A stretch of 16,617 bases of DNA from an uncultured Demequina sp. (GCA_937925595.1 CALALQ010000416.1:1-16617), one strand, 5' to 3'; shown: positions 1-7,830, counted from the first letter of the stretch. Program-made: numbers and translations. Notes: generated from the sequence alone by a model not told the origin.

Positions 1-88
1 CTACTCCAGACTCTGCGCACAGAATAGGCCAGGTCCAGGGTGTTTTCGAGGTTGACGATCTCATTCCCACGGGCCTGGCGCATGCGTA

Positions 89-256
89 ATGTGCCGGGCC
101 AAGGCGATCGCCCCAGCGATCCTCAGTCGGGCGACGCGCGGAACGGGAGCGTACCGGGGCATCGCCTCCGAGATGGCGGCTCGCGACACAGGCGAATCGG
201 CGGAAGCACTCACTTTCGAACTTCGGGCGTTCATCGACGGACTCGCAGACAACTGA
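89..256 (+). CDS. Possible small hypothetical protein (55 aa), uncertain
   Basis: An ATG-started frame of 55 codons whose third positions are mostly G or C, ending in a plausible C-terminus (FELRAFIDGLADN). I do not recognise the protein. No convincing ribosome binding site precedes the ATG, and a comparable open frame runs on the opposite strand across the same bases (minus-strand stop near 61). The call rests on codon composition alone. It may equally be the remnant 3' end of a longer gene, or noise. Bases 1-88 and 257-356 show no gene I can support. Confidence 0.2.
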   Translation: MCRAKAIAPAILSRATRGTGAYRGIASEMAARDTGESAEALTFELRAFIDGLADN

Positions 257-356
257 TACCCCGACCGCGCGATCCTACTTGGGCCATGCTCGGGGAGGGC
301 TCCCTAGCGTGCCGGGGTTGTTGGGGTCCAGCGCCGCGCCCCGACCGCCCTGATAC

Positions 357-1169
357 TCACGACAAGTTCCAGTCGATTGGATCGCCGGAACCGAGGAAGT
401 CGTTCGCCTCACTGAAGACGCGGGAGACATGGAATGGTCGCTCATCTCCGGGGTATCCTGCCATCGGGTGCGCGGCGCGGATAAATGAGTCAGCGGAGAC
501 GTTCTGAAGGACGGACGTGGCCAGGTCCACAGCGTCGGCTCCCAGCAAGATGAAGGCGATCCCGCGATCTGGGTCATCGAGGCTGCGAAGGATAGCCTCC
601 GTGAATGGCTTCCAGATCGCCAGGTGCGACTTGGGAGTGTTCTCCACGACGGTGAGGGCCACATTCAGAAGGAGTACGCCGCGATCAGCCCACGGCGACA
701 GGTCGCCGATCGGCGGGCGCGTGAAGGGCGTTCGGTCGTCTCGCTCCAAGTTCAAGAAGATCCGGTGGAGAGCGGATCTCTTGTTGATAGCGCCAGGTTG
801 AGAGAAGGCGAGACCGTCCGCTAAGCCAGCGGCATCGTAGGGATCCTGGCCGAGCAACACGACACGGACTTGCTCGAATTCTGTTGCACTTAGCGCGCGA
901 AAAACCTGACTCCTGTCCGGAAAGACTTGCTGGGACGACGCGTAGAGGCGCGCCAGATCGGGAACTGAATCGGCCTGACTTTGGTTCCGTACTTCAAGTA
1001 AGGATGGAATGGCTTGGCGCCCACCTTGCCCATATGGCAGGCAATCCCTCCGTTCATGTCGGCGGGAGCGGATCAGGCTCCGGACCACTACAGCAGCGAA
1101 CTGGTTGTCAACGCTGACATGATCGGCTCCGCGTGGAGCGCGCCGCGGATGGTGACCAACAGCACCCAC
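357..1169 (-). CDS. Divergent family-1 uracil-DNA glycosylase-like protein
   Basis: Family members remove uracil from DNA by hydrolysing the N-glycosidic bond (base excision repair, cytoplasm). The motifs appear in the expected order: the water-activating loop GQDPYD at residues 107-112 (catalytic Asp109; the family consensus is GQDPYH), LAFSQ with the stacking Phe122, LLLN ending at Asn169, and an HPMAG segment with His234 in place of the usual HPSPLS. The C-terminus, PIDWNLS, resembles the family's IDW ending. E. coli Ung is 229 residues with about 60 residues before the GQDPY loop. Here 106 precede it, so the GTG at 1169 may be too far upstream and the true start is unresolved. The protein is clearly more distant than a housekeeping Ung, in both the PYD and HPMAG changes, and may be an accessory or phage-derived enzyme. 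The gene lies just downstream of the truncated membrane protein at 1217-1785 and may share its transcript. Confidence 0.75.
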   Translation of the reverse strand: MGAVGHHPRRAPRGADHVSVDNQFAAVVVRSLIRSRRHERRDCLPYGQGGRQAIPSLLEVRNQSQADSVPDLARLYASSQQVFPDRSQVFRALSATEFEQVRVVLLGQDPYDAAGLADGLAFSQPGAINKRSALHRIFLNLERDDRTPFTRPPIGDLSPWADRGVLLLNVALTVVENTPKSHLAIWKPFTEAILRSLDDPDRGIAFILLGADAVDLATSVLQNVSADSFIRAAHPMAGYPGDERPFHVSRVFSEANDFLGSGDPIDWNLS

Positions 1170-1216
1170 CGAGCTACGCCCCTACATCCAGGTAGGCAGC
1201 CAGTCCGCGGCGGACG

Positions 1217-1785
1217 CTACCCGTCTCGACGGGGATCGGATCTCGCCTCGGTCGCCCACGTGACCAGCTCCCTCTGGAATCTGGCCATCTCGGAACTGCG
1301 CACCACTGATGGGAACACCACGAGGCGCCCGGGCGGGATTCGCAACTTGAAATCGACAGCCGGTAGTTCGAAGTAGTGCCAGTCGCTGAGCCACTCTTGA
1401 CAAGCTTCCACTGCAAGTATGTCGTCAGCGGAGACCCTGAACACCGGCTCCGCGCCCCAACCACGGAGTTTCCACAGCACCAGACCGTGGGAATCGGGGG
1501 TAAGGAAGCCGGTCTTCCACCCGAACACCCTCCTCCAAGATTCCGGCGCGACGTCGCGCATCGACTTCGCTGAGTCTTGGGCAATTAGGACCCTCCACAC
1601 CTTCCCTCGTGCCACTCGCGCGACTGCGAGCTGCGTGAGCCGTGCCCGCGTATAGTCGAACATCGCAAGCCAAGTCACCGGTACAGCCAACAGTGTCCCG
1701 ACCGGAACGATCAGCCACTCGCTACCTGAACCACGTGATGAAAGCACACTCCAGAGCCCGACGAAGACGGGCGTGAGGAACGAAC
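1217..1785 (-). pseudogene. 5'-truncated membrane protein of unknown function
   Basis: The first available start is a GTG at 1747, giving 176 residues. The open frame, however, continues upstream to the transposase stop codon at 1802-1804, and the extra codons encode a hydrophobic stretch (SSFLTPVFVGLWSVL). A second hydrophobic segment follows (WLIVPVGTLLAVPVTWLAMF), then a soluble region of about 130 residues rich in Trp and Val. This looks like an actinobacterial protein with an N-terminal two-helix hairpin and a cytoplasmic domain, whose original start was removed when the IS3-type element inserted at about 1786. I do not recognise a domain. A shortened product from the GTG at 1747 with one membrane helix is possible. 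No function is proposed beyond membrane location, and the uracil glycosylase-like gene follows after a short gap. Confidence 0.55.
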
Positions 1786-2140
1786 TGGTGACAGGTTCGG
1801 TTTAGGCCGCCAGTGTAAGCGGCTCGGCTAGCTTGGTTTCGAACTCGATGGGCGTCAAGCCGCCAAGAGTGTCTTGGGCTCGTTGCCGGTGATACTTCCG
1901 CTCGATCCAGACGACGATCGCCAGCCGTAGCTCCGGCTTGGAAGCGCCGTGACCGAAACTGACTGCCCCTGTAGCTGTGTACGGTCGTCCCGGTCGGGCT
2001 GCGACGCTGGATCGCCATCCGCAGGGCCGAGACAGCGAGCTCCGACGTCATCCGTTCGTCGATCGAGTAGCCGACGATCCGGTTTGACCAGACGTTCTTG
2101 GCGGCGCAGAGATAGACCTCTTCCTCGCCGGAGCGGTGCC
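1786..2140 (-). mobile_element. IS3-family transposase remnant (3' part, inactive)
   Basis: On the minus strand the text begins with a mid-integrase segment (VYLCAAKNVWSNRIVGYSID, then SELAVSALRMAI) and runs to TVHSYRGSQFRSRRF. In IS3-family orfB proteins this last motif reads HSDRGSQ, so the second catalytic Asp of the DDE triad is Tyr here. At about 1938-1943 the reading jumps frame straight to KPELRLAIVVWIERKYHRQR, then DTLGGLTPIEFETKLAEP and a TAA at 1802-1804. The roughly 45 residues normally lying between, which carry the catalytic Glu, are deleted. The N-terminal half and orfA are absent, and at about 2140 the sequence turns into a metallophosphoesterase fragment. The element's right end is probably near 1786 (TGGTGACAGG on the plus strand), but no matching left terminal repeat exists to prove it. 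Confidence 0.85.
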
Positions 2141-2328
2141 GTGGGCGTTGGTGATGTTCTCGTCGGGCCACCATCGGACTCCTTCGGTTCGCCATTCGCG
2201 GTTGACGGATGCGGCGCCGCCGAGGGACAGGATCTCGCGACCGCGATCTGGAGGCGTGCGGGGGCGGGGTAGTAGCCAGGTGACTTCGGATATGCGGATG
2301 GCTGCGCCTGGTGCGCCTTCTGGAGCGG
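2141..2328 (-). pseudogene. Metallophosphoesterase gene fragment, repeat copy A
   Basis: Read on the minus strand this encodes a segment such as REILSLGGAASVNREW, then EGVRWWPDENIT. The same segment occurs in the longer remnant at 14692-15365. By eye it matches 15175-15363 at about 88% identity in the same orientation. A one-base deletion near 2311 breaks the frame relative to the other copy. It is fused on one side to the IS3 transposase remnant (junction about 2140) and on the other to the non-coding lead-out of the kinase gene (junction about 2328). No start, no metal-binding motif and no independent product remain. Confidence 0.8.
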
Positions 2329-2369
2329 CCGCACCCGCTGCCGGGCTGACGACCGCCCAGGCGAAGCCC

Positions 2370-2891
2370 CTACGGTGCCGCTCGCAGGATCTCGAGCGCC
2401 ATCCGGATTTCGTGAACGAGGGCAGCGGCGTCGCCCTCGTTCACGTCGGCGGCGTAGCCCACCTCGTCAGACTCGAGGGGCTCGAGCGCGTTCTCCTGGG
2501 ATGTCACAAGCGAGGCAGGCATGAAATGGCCCTCGCGCTCACCGGCCCTGCGCAGGACGAGCGCCGGGTCGGCCCGCAGATGCACAAAGACGGCATCCGG
2601 TGCCTCTCGACGGATGAGATCTCGATACCGGCGTCTCAGCGCTGAGCAGGCGATCACGGCGCCGTCCGGCGCCTGCTGGAGTGCGCGGCCGCACGACCTG
2701 AGCCAGGGCGCACGGTCGTCGTCGTCGAGAGGCGTGCCGGATGCCATCTTGGCGATGGCCTCGGGCGCGTGCAGATCGTCGCCGTCTATGAAGGGAAGCA
2801 CCAACTCCGAGGCGAGCAAAGTGCCGACGGTTGTCTTGCCCACGGCGGAGACGCCCATGACCACCACGCGGTGCTTCCGAACCGGGGTCAC
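2370..2891 (-). CDS. Gluconokinase-family sugar acid kinase
   Basis: The product is 173 residues, the usual length for GntK-type gluconokinases, which phosphorylate gluconate with ATP in the cytoplasm. The P-loop GVSAVGKT is at residues 13-20 (GVSGSGKS is commoner). FIDGDDLHAPEAIAKMASGTPLDD-type text follows, with the family's D-G-D-x-x-H sugar-acid site, then IACSALRRRYRDLIR (substrate/ATP region) and REGHFMPASLVTSQ, all in family order. I place the start at the GTG at 2891, whose GTGA overlaps the epimerase stop; longer versions reading back to 2933 would lie inside the epimerase gene. It is the last gene of the four-gene minus-strand operon. The family includes other small sugar-acid kinases, so the substrate may be the hydroxy-acid end product of this cluster rather than gluconate. 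Confidence 0.88.
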   Translation of the reverse strand: MTPVRKHRVVVMGVSAVGKTTVGTLLASELVLPFIDGDDLHAPEAIAKMASGTPLDDDDRAPWLRSCGRALQQAPDGAVIACSALRRRYRDLIRREAPDAVFVHLRADPALVLRRAGEREGHFMPASLVTSQENALEPLESDEVGYAADVNEGDAAALVHEIRMALEILRAAP

Positions 2892-3889
2892 GCGAGGGGT
2901 CCGCCGAAGAAGGCAGGGAAGGTGCGCATCCACTCGACGTAGTCGGCGGCGGCACGATCGAGCGGGTAGCGGCCGGCGAAGCCGAGCTTGCCGAGCCTGG
3001 TGAGGGACATAGGAGCGTTGTCGGCGAAGAACACGACGTTCGCCGCATCGGGATCGATGCGGAAGTCCACTTCAAGATGCTTGTTGAGGGCGCGGCACCA
3101 GTCGGCGACCGACCATACAAACGGGGTGCTGACGTTGATGACCGCGCCTGGAAGTCGCGCAACTTCCACCGCCGCGGCGACGGCCCGTCCCACGTCCCGG
3201 GTGTAGATCCACGCTTTGCGCGCCTCGCGGGGCAGCACGATCTCCTGCCCCGCGAGCGCCATCGCCAGCACCTGGTACGGGGCGCTCATCTGTCCGCGGT
3301 GCGTCGTGGGGTGCTCCCAAGGCCCGAAAACGTCGCCGAGCCTCAGGCTCGCCATCTCCAGTCCATGGATGCGGGCGACTCGAAGAGCTGCCTGCTCGCC
3401 GGCGAGCTTGGAGATCTCGTACAGCGACTCGGGCCTCTCCTGGTGCGTCTCCTCGACCAGGATGTCGTCGCCGGCTGTCTCGGCTCCATAGGCGGCGACC
3501 GATCCGAGATGGATCAATCGGCGCACGGGAGCGTGTGCCCGCGCGGCCTGGGTGACCATCGCGACGCGGACCGGCGCCTCGACGTTGATCCGCATGGTGG
3601 CCTCGGGCCGGCTCCGCTCGTCGGCGGCCGTCGGTGTGAGTGCGGCGCCGTGGATCACGGTCTGCGGGCGGTGATCGAGGATCACGGCCATGAGGGCCTC
3701 GGAGTCCAGGACGTCCCCGCGGACGAAGACGTACCGTCCGGGAAGCTCGCCCATCGCGGCGGCGGCGATCGGCGGCGGTGGCTCGAGTGCGTACCCGATG
3801 ACGTCGTGGCCGCGGGCGAGCAGCGCTTCGGAGACCGCCAGGCCGACCGTGCCGGTCGCACCGGTCAGCAGGACCGTGGACGCCCCCAT
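2888..3889 (-). CDS. NAD-dependent epimerase/dehydratase (extended SDR)
   Basis: A 333-residue cytoplasmic oxidoreductase of the extended short-chain dehydrogenase fold. The NAD-binding glycine motif GATGTVG is at residues 10-16, an acidic/loop region follows, then HLGSVAAYG with Ser130 and the catalytic Tyr157-x-x-x-Lys161 pair in SLYEISKLAGEQ. RLGDVFGPWEH follows as in epimerases and uronate or D-erythronate dehydrogenases. The ATG at 3889 shares its A with the stop of the upstream dehydrogenase (TGATG) and has an AAGGGG box before it, so translation is probably coupled. The gene overlaps the kinase downstream by four bases. Candidate roles are oxidation or epimerisation of a sugar acid or hydroxy acid freed by the hydrolases of the cluster. 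The exact substrate cannot be read from sequence. Confidence 0.88.
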   Translation of the reverse strand: MGASTVLLTGATGTVGLAVSEALLARGHDVIGYALEPPPPIAAAAMGELPGRYVFVRGDVLDSEALMAVILDHRPQTVIHGAALTPTAADERSRPEATMRINVEAPVRVAMVTQAARAHAPVRRLIHLGSVAAYGAETAGDDILVEETHQERPESLYEISKLAGEQAALRVARIHGLEMASLRLGDVFGPWEHPTTHRGQMSAPYQVLAMALAGQEIVLPREARKAWIYTRDVGRAVAAAVEVARLPGAVINVSTPFVWSVADWCRALNKHLEVDFRIDPDAANVVFFADNAPMSLTRLGKLGFAGRYPLDRAAADYVEWMRTFPAFFGGPLA

Positions 3890-4830
3890 CAGTACCCCTT
3901 CGCCAGATCGATGACACCGAGCAGCGGCTGGCCGGATCGGTAGCGACGGAGGTTCTCCCGGATGCGGTCGGCGAGCAGGGGGATGCTCATCGCCGGCGTG
4001 TTCGCCGTGTGCGGAGTGATGAGCGCTCGCGGGTGCATCCAGAGGGGATGCCCCGGGGGTAGCGGTTCCGGGTCGGTGACGTCGAGCCCGGCACCGCGGA
4101 TGCGTCCGGCATCCAGAGCTTCCACGAGGTCGTCGGTCACGACGAGCTCGCCGCGACCGACGTTGACGAGGATCGCCTCGGGCGACATCGCGTCGAGTGC
4201 CGCGCGGTCGATCAGTCCTGTGGTCTCGGGTGACACTGGTGCGGCGAGCACGACGATGTCGGACGCCGGGAGGGCATCCCGCAGCTCGTGGGGACGGATC
4301 GTGTGGTCGGCGAAGTCGGCGGGTGCTCCGCCCGCGCGGCACACGGTCACGGTCGAATCGAACAGCCGCAGAAGTCGGCAGAGATCGCGCGCGATGCCAC
4401 CGGCGCCGACGATGAGAGTCCGTGCGCCCTGGATGGAGATGCCCGACTGCGGTGCCCAGGAGGTCGCGCGGGCGCGCTCGGGGAGCTCCCGTGCGATGGC
4501 GAGGATGAGGCCCAGCGCGTGCTCCGCCACGGGGCGGCCGTAAGCGCCCTTCGCCGAGGTCCAGAGCAGTCGCTCGTCGAACGCTCCGGCGCGGGCGAAG
4601 TTCTCCACGCCGGCGGACGGGAGTTGTACCCACCGGAGGGATGGACGTTCCGAGATCGCTGCGGTGAGCAGGTCAGGATCTCCGTGACGAGACCAGACGA
4701 GCACTTCGGCGCGCTGGTCCGTGAGCGCACCGCCGGCTTCATGGATCGCGGCGGCATACTCGGGCACGTCGTCCGGCAGCAGTTCTACGAGTGGCGCTGC
4801 GTCGGTTCCGGTCTCGGCCACGTTCACCAC
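3889..4830 (-). CDS. D-2-hydroxyacid dehydrogenase, NAD(P)-dependent
   Basis: About 313 residues, standard for the D-isomer-specific 2-hydroxyacid dehydrogenases, which interconvert 2-oxo acids and D-2-hydroxy acids in the cytoplasm. The Rossmann core LIVGAGGIARDL has its glycine motif at residues 142-147. The catalytic triad is in place: Arg226 in NVGRGELV, Glu255 in DVTDPEPLP, and His274 in ITPHTA. The start is either GTG 4830 or GTG 4827; the latter makes a GTGA overlap with the hydantoinase stop, and the Shine-Dalgarno site is weak for both, fitting translational coupling. Second gene of the minus operon. It probably reduces or oxidises a hydroxy/keto acid such as a glyoxylate-, hydroxypyruvate- or sugar-acid-like intermediate, which is my inference from the neighbouring kinase and epimerase. 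Confidence 0.88.
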   Translation of the reverse strand: MVNVAETGTDAAPLVELLPDDVPEYAAAIHEAGGALTDQRAEVLVWSRHGDPDLLTAAISERPSLRWVQLPSAGVENFARAGAFDERLLWTSAKGAYGRPVAEHALGLILAIARELPERARATSWAPQSGISIQGARTLIVGAGGIARDLCRLLRLFDSTVTVCRAGGAPADFADHTIRPHELRDALPASDIVVLAAPVSPETTGLIDRAALDAMSPEAILVNVGRGELVVTDDLVEALDAGRIRGAGLDVTDPEPLPPGHPLWMHPRALITPHTANTPAMSIPLLADRIRENLRRYRSGQPLLGVIDLAKGY

Positions 4831-6197
4831 CAGCCCGTGTCGATACGACGCTTCACGAGGCGGCCGTCGAGTCCGCCCGTGTACTCGCCCCCCTCGGCGA
4901 CGACCCGTCCGCCCGAGACGGTCAGCGTGACCGCCCCGATGCCTTCCTGGCCGTCGTAGATGTCGTAGTCGCTGCCCCAGTGGTCCGGGGTGGCCCGCCA
5001 GGATCGGTCGGGGTCGAGGACGATGAGGTCTGCGTCCGCCCCTACGCGGATCAGACCCTTCCGCGGGTAGAGGCCGAACGTCTTCGCCGGCTCCGTCGCC
5101 ATGACCCGCGCGAACTGCGTCGGTGTCAAGCGGTGGTTCGCCGCGGCATCCGACCAGACGGTGGGCACGCGGCGGTCGATGCCGGGAGCCCCCGCCGGCA
5201 TAAGTCGGAAGTCTTCCAGTCCCGGACGCTTCTGTTCGAGCGAGTAGGCGCAGTGGTCGGACCCGACCGCGTGGAGCTCACCTCGACCGAGCGCCCGCCA
5301 GAGAGCGTCGCGGTCTGTCTCGGCCCGAAGTGGCGGGGTGATGACGTACTTCCATCCGTCCGGACCGCGGTACATGTCTTCGGTGAAGTGCAGATAGTGC
5401 GTGCACGTCTCGGCGCGCACGGCGACTCCGAGGGAACGGGCGTGGGCGATCGCCGCGACACCCTGCGCCCCCGACACGTGGAACACGAAGAGGGGGGAGC
5501 CCAGCTCGTGGGCGTACGTGACGGCGCGTCCGATCGCGGACACCTCGGCCAGCTGCGGTCGGGAGCCCGGGAAGGTGGAGGCGTCTGTGGAGCCGGCGCG
5601 CGCCACGGCGTCCGTGACGTGCTCGACGAGCTCGTGGTCCTCGGCGTGGAAGCCAGGAAGCCCGCCGGCGCCTGCGATCGTCTTCATCGCGTCGTAGATC
5701 TGACCGTCGGTCAGTCGCATCTCCTCGAAGGTCGTATAGATCTTGAAGGAGCTCAGCCCGAGCGCGATGAGCCGGGGGATATCCGCGAGGGTGTGCTCGT
5801 CGGCGTCCGTGAGGATCGGGTGGAAGCCGTAGTCGATGGCGCACCGGCCTTCGGCGGCCCGCAGACGTGCGAGCGCGGCCGCGAGGTGGTCGCCGTGAGA
5901 CGGCGGCACGAAGTCGAGGACGGTCGTCGTGCCGGAGATCGCCGCCTGTCGAGTGGCGGTCTCGAAGCTGTCGAGGCTGTGGTCGTCCGATCCCACGGGG
6001 TACTCGATGTGCGTATGCGTATCGATGCTCCCCGGCAGCACGAAGTGGTCGCCGGCATCGACGACGCGTCGTCCGGACAACGTGCCGTGTCCCGCGATCA
6101 CGGCGATCCGACCCTCCGCGATTCCGACGTCCAGGGCGTCGATCGTGTCTTCGCGCACGACGCGCTCGCTGCGTATGACCAGGTCGAGGTTCGGCAT
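4824..6197 (-). CDS. Hydantoinase/dihydropyrimidinase-family amidohydrolase
   Basis: A 457-residue cyclic amidohydrolase that opens five- or six-membered cyclic ureides or imides to N-carbamoyl acids (cytoplasm, binuclear zinc). The metal site is complete. Numbering from the ATG at 6203, it comprises DTHTH with His63 and His65, the carboxylated lysine Lys154 in SFKIYTTF, His186 in FHAEDH, His242 in FHVSGAQG, and Asp316 in GSDHCAYS. The C-terminal composite sheet strands are present (ADADLIVLDPDRSW). I prefer the second ATG at 6197: the GAGAAGGG box is six bases upstream of it but touches the ATG at 6203. First gene of the minus operon, divergent from an FCD regulator. Substrate-loop residues differ from the classic enzymes, so the substrate could be a hydantoin, a dihydropyrimidine or another ureide. 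Allantoinase is less likely, because the surrounding text (VITPPLRAETDRDALW) is of the dihydropyrimidinase type. Confidence 0.92.
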   Translation of the reverse strand: MPNLDLVIRSERVVREDTIDALDVGIAEGRIAVIAGHGTLSGRRVVDAGDHFVLPGSIDTHTHIEYPVGSDDHSLDSFETATRQAAISGTTTVLDFVPPSHGDHLAAALARLRAAEGRCAIDYGFHPILTDADEHTLADIPRLIALGLSSFKIYTTFEEMRLTDGQIYDAMKTIAGAGGLPGFHAEDHELVEHVTDAVARAGSTDASTFPGSRPQLAEVSAIGRAVTYAHELGSPLFVFHVSGAQGVAAIAHARSLGVAVRAETCTHYLHFTEDMYRGPDGWKYVITPPLRAETDRDALWRALGRGELHAVGSDHCAYSLEQKRPGLEDFRLMPAGAPGIDRRVPTVWSDAAANHRLTPTQFARVMATEPAKTFGLYPRKGLIRVGADADLIVLDPDRSWRATPDHWGSDYDIYDGQEGIGAVTLTVSGGRVVAEGGEYTGGLDGRLVKRRIDTGWW

Positions 6198-6203
6198 TCG
6201 CAT

Positions 6204-6308
6204 CCCTTCTCAGATTTCGACCATGTTACTCGAATGCGACGAATGTTCGTCAAACTTGATAAACCCACCTTGAGTCTGGCAAAGTGTCCATCCGAAAGGA
6301 GAACGAGG
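6204..6308. promoter_or_regulatory. Divergent promoter/operator region between the two operons
   Basis: A 105-bp gap between the hydantoinase operon (leftward) and the regulator-led operon (rightward). It contains a perfect inverted repeat GACGAA-TG-TTCGTC at 6238-6251. A possible minus-strand promoter has TTGACG (6248-6253) and TAACAT (6223-6228), with a long 19-bp spacer; its -35 overlaps the inverted repeat, as expected for repression by a dimeric FCD regulator. I cannot place the rightward promoter with confidence. A strong AAAGGAGA box at about 6295 serves the regulator ATG at 6309. Confidence 0.55.
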
Positions 6309-7118
6309 ATGTGCCCCACCGCCACGCCGACCGCGAACGTCGCCGATCTGCTCGCCAAGACGGCTCTGTCTGCGCTCGAGCAGCAGCTGCTGGAGATCCT
6401 GGTCGACAGCTCGGCACCGGTCGGAGCCTGGGTCGCTCGCGACCACCTCCGTGAGCGGGGTCACGACGTCAGCTCGGCGAGCGTGTCCCGGCTGCTGTCG
6501 CGGCTGGACTCCCTCGGACTGACCGAGCCGGCCGACGGAAAGGGCCGGGTCGTCACGGCCACCGGCCGCCGCCTCGGCGAGTACGCCCGCGATGCGCGGG
6601 CGCGCAACTCGGCTCATGAGCAGGCGCTCCAGATCCAGACGATCGACCAGGTCCTCGACCTGCTCCGCGCACGCCGAGCGATCGAGAGCGAGGCGGCCCG
6701 CGCCGCCGCGGGACGCTGCGTCTCCGCCCAGCTCGCCCCCCTGAGGCAGCTGGTGGGCGACCACCGCGCTCAGCTGGCGCGCGAGGGCATCGCCCGTGCC
6801 CACGCCATGTCGTTCCACCGGGAGCTGTGCCGTCTGTCCGGCAACCCCCTGCTGATCGCGATGAGCGACACAGTCCTGAGCGAGCGGCTCGAGTACCTCG
6901 AACGCGTGCTGGACGTCGTGACCTCCGGCCACGACTCCTTCCAGCACTCCGTGGACGACCACGAGAGCATCCTCCACGCCGTCGAGTCCGGCGAGAGCGA
7001 GCGGGCTTTCGAGGTCATGCACGCGCATCTGTCCCGCCTGATCCAAGAGGTGGAGGAGTTCGCCGAGAGTGACAGCGCGCGCGCCTTCTCCAGCGTCCTC
7101 GGGCTGGCGACTCCCTGA
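6309..7118 (+). CDS. FCD-domain transcriptional regulator with RNase R-type winged helix
   Basis: A 269-residue DNA-binding regulator, probably the local ligand-responsive repressor. Residues about 20-90 (ALEQQLLEILVDSSAPVGAW, then SSASVSRLLSRLDSLGLTE and KGRVVTATGRRL) look like the HTH_12/NrpR-RNase R winged helix rather than the GntR helix normally joined to FCD. Residues about 112-250 form the helical FCD ligand domain, with candidate metal-binding histidines His170 (SFHREL), His218 (DDHESIL) and His240 (HAHLSRL). The ATG has the box AAAGGAGAACGAGG before it; a much longer open frame upstream is only the complement of the hydantoinase gene. It is the first gene of the rightward operon and faces the palindrome at 6238-6251. 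A paralogue sits at 13789-14607. Confidence 0.88.
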   Translation: MCPTATPTANVADLLAKTALSALEQQLLEILVDSSAPVGAWVARDHLRERGHDVSSASVSRLLSRLDSLGLTEPADGKGRVVTATGRRLGEYARDARARNSAHEQALQIQTIDQVLDLLRARRAIESEAARAAAGRCVSAQLAPLRQLVGDHRAQLAREGIARAHAMSFHRELCRLSGNPLLIAMSDTVLSERLEYLERVLDVVTSGHDSFQHSVDDHESILHAVESGESERAFEVMHAHLSRLIQEVEEFAESDSARAFSSVLGLATP

Positions 7119-7147
7119 TCCCGTCCGCAGCAATGAAAGGAAACACC

Positions 7148-7807
7148 ATGCGGCAGCACAAGTACGGAGACCCCGAGCTCACCGAGCAATACCGTCAGGC
7201 CGGGTTCGGCGGACGCGTCGGCTGGGGCAAGAAGCCTGCACTGGTCGTCATCGACATGGCCGGTGCGTGGACGAGCAGCGACGAGATGATCGGCTCCGAC
7301 CTCTCCTCGGTCACGGACTCGGTCAGGTCCCTCCTGGAGGTCTTCCGCGAGAAGAACCTGCCGCGCTACTTCACGACGATGGCGTACGACGAGACGATGA
7401 CTGACGTCGGCGCGGTGGCGGCGAAGAAGACCCCGCACCTGCTCGAGATGACACGGGGCTCCGAGCGCGTCCAGCTCATCCCGGAACTGGAGCGACGGGC
7501 GGACGAGCCCCTCATCGAGAAGCCCCGCGCGTCGTCGTTCTTCAACACCAACCTGGTCTCGCTGCTCATCTCGGAGGGCGTGGACACGATCGTCGTCACG
7601 GGCTGCTCCACGAGCGGATGCGTGCGCGCCACCAGCGAGAGCGGCGTGGACTTCAACTTCCACGTCATCGTCCCGCAGGAGGCCGTCGGCGACCGTTCGG
7701 AGAGTGCGCACTGGGCGGCTCTCTTCGACATCGACAACCGGTATGGGGATGTCGTGCCTCTGGAAGACGCGCTGCAGCACCTGCACGCCCTCCCGGCGGT
7801 CGACTGA
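7148..7807 (+). CDS. Isochorismatase-family amidohydrolase, N-carbamoylsarcosine amidase-like
   Basis: A 219-residue cysteine hydrolase. The catalytic triad is visible: Asp36 in LVVIDMAGAW, Lys125 in EKPRASSF, and Cys158 in TGCSTSGCVRAT. The STSGCVRAT text and the tail (AVGDR, then FDIDNRYGDVV) are those of N-carbamoylsarcosine amidohydrolases and related enzymes that hydrolyse N-carbamoyl or amide groups to release ammonia and CO2. That is the expected step after a hydantoinase. The start is the ATG at 7148, preceded by AAAGGAA; the ATG at 7133 overlaps that box and is unlikely. The regulator stop is 29 bases upstream, so the two are probably co-transcribed. Alternatives within the family, such as biuret, triuret, ureidoacrylate or maleamate hydrolase, cannot be excluded. 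Confidence 0.88.
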   Translation: MRQHKYGDPELTEQYRQAGFGGRVGWGKKPALVVIDMAGAWTSSDEMIGSDLSSVTDSVRSLLEVFREKNLPRYFTTMAYDETMTDVGAVAAKKTPHLLEMTRGSERVQLIPELERRADEPLIEKPRASSFFNTNLVSLLISEGVDTIVVTGCSTSGCVRATSESGVDFNFHVIVPQEAVGDRSESAHWAALFDIDNRYGDVVPLEDALQHLHALPAVD

Positions 7808-7830
7808 CCGGAACGAGAAGGAGGAAGACG

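Noticed and set aside
1786..1801. TGGTGACAGGTTCGG as a proven IS3 terminal inverted repeat
   Set aside because: The opposite end of the element is missing, so no inverted partner or target duplication can be shown.
2888..4633. A 581-codon minus-strand frame extending the epimerase far upstream
   Set aside because: The first ~248 codons are the complementary-frame shadow of the D-2-hydroxyacid dehydrogenase. They are Arg/Pro/Gly-rich with no domain, and the ATG at 3889 has its own ribosome binding site.
4791..6308. Long plus-strand extension of the first regulator (a 775-codon frame)
   Set aside because: It reads antisense through the hydantoinase, whose metal site is complete on the minus strand; the regulator's ATG at 6309 has a strong AAAGGAGA box.
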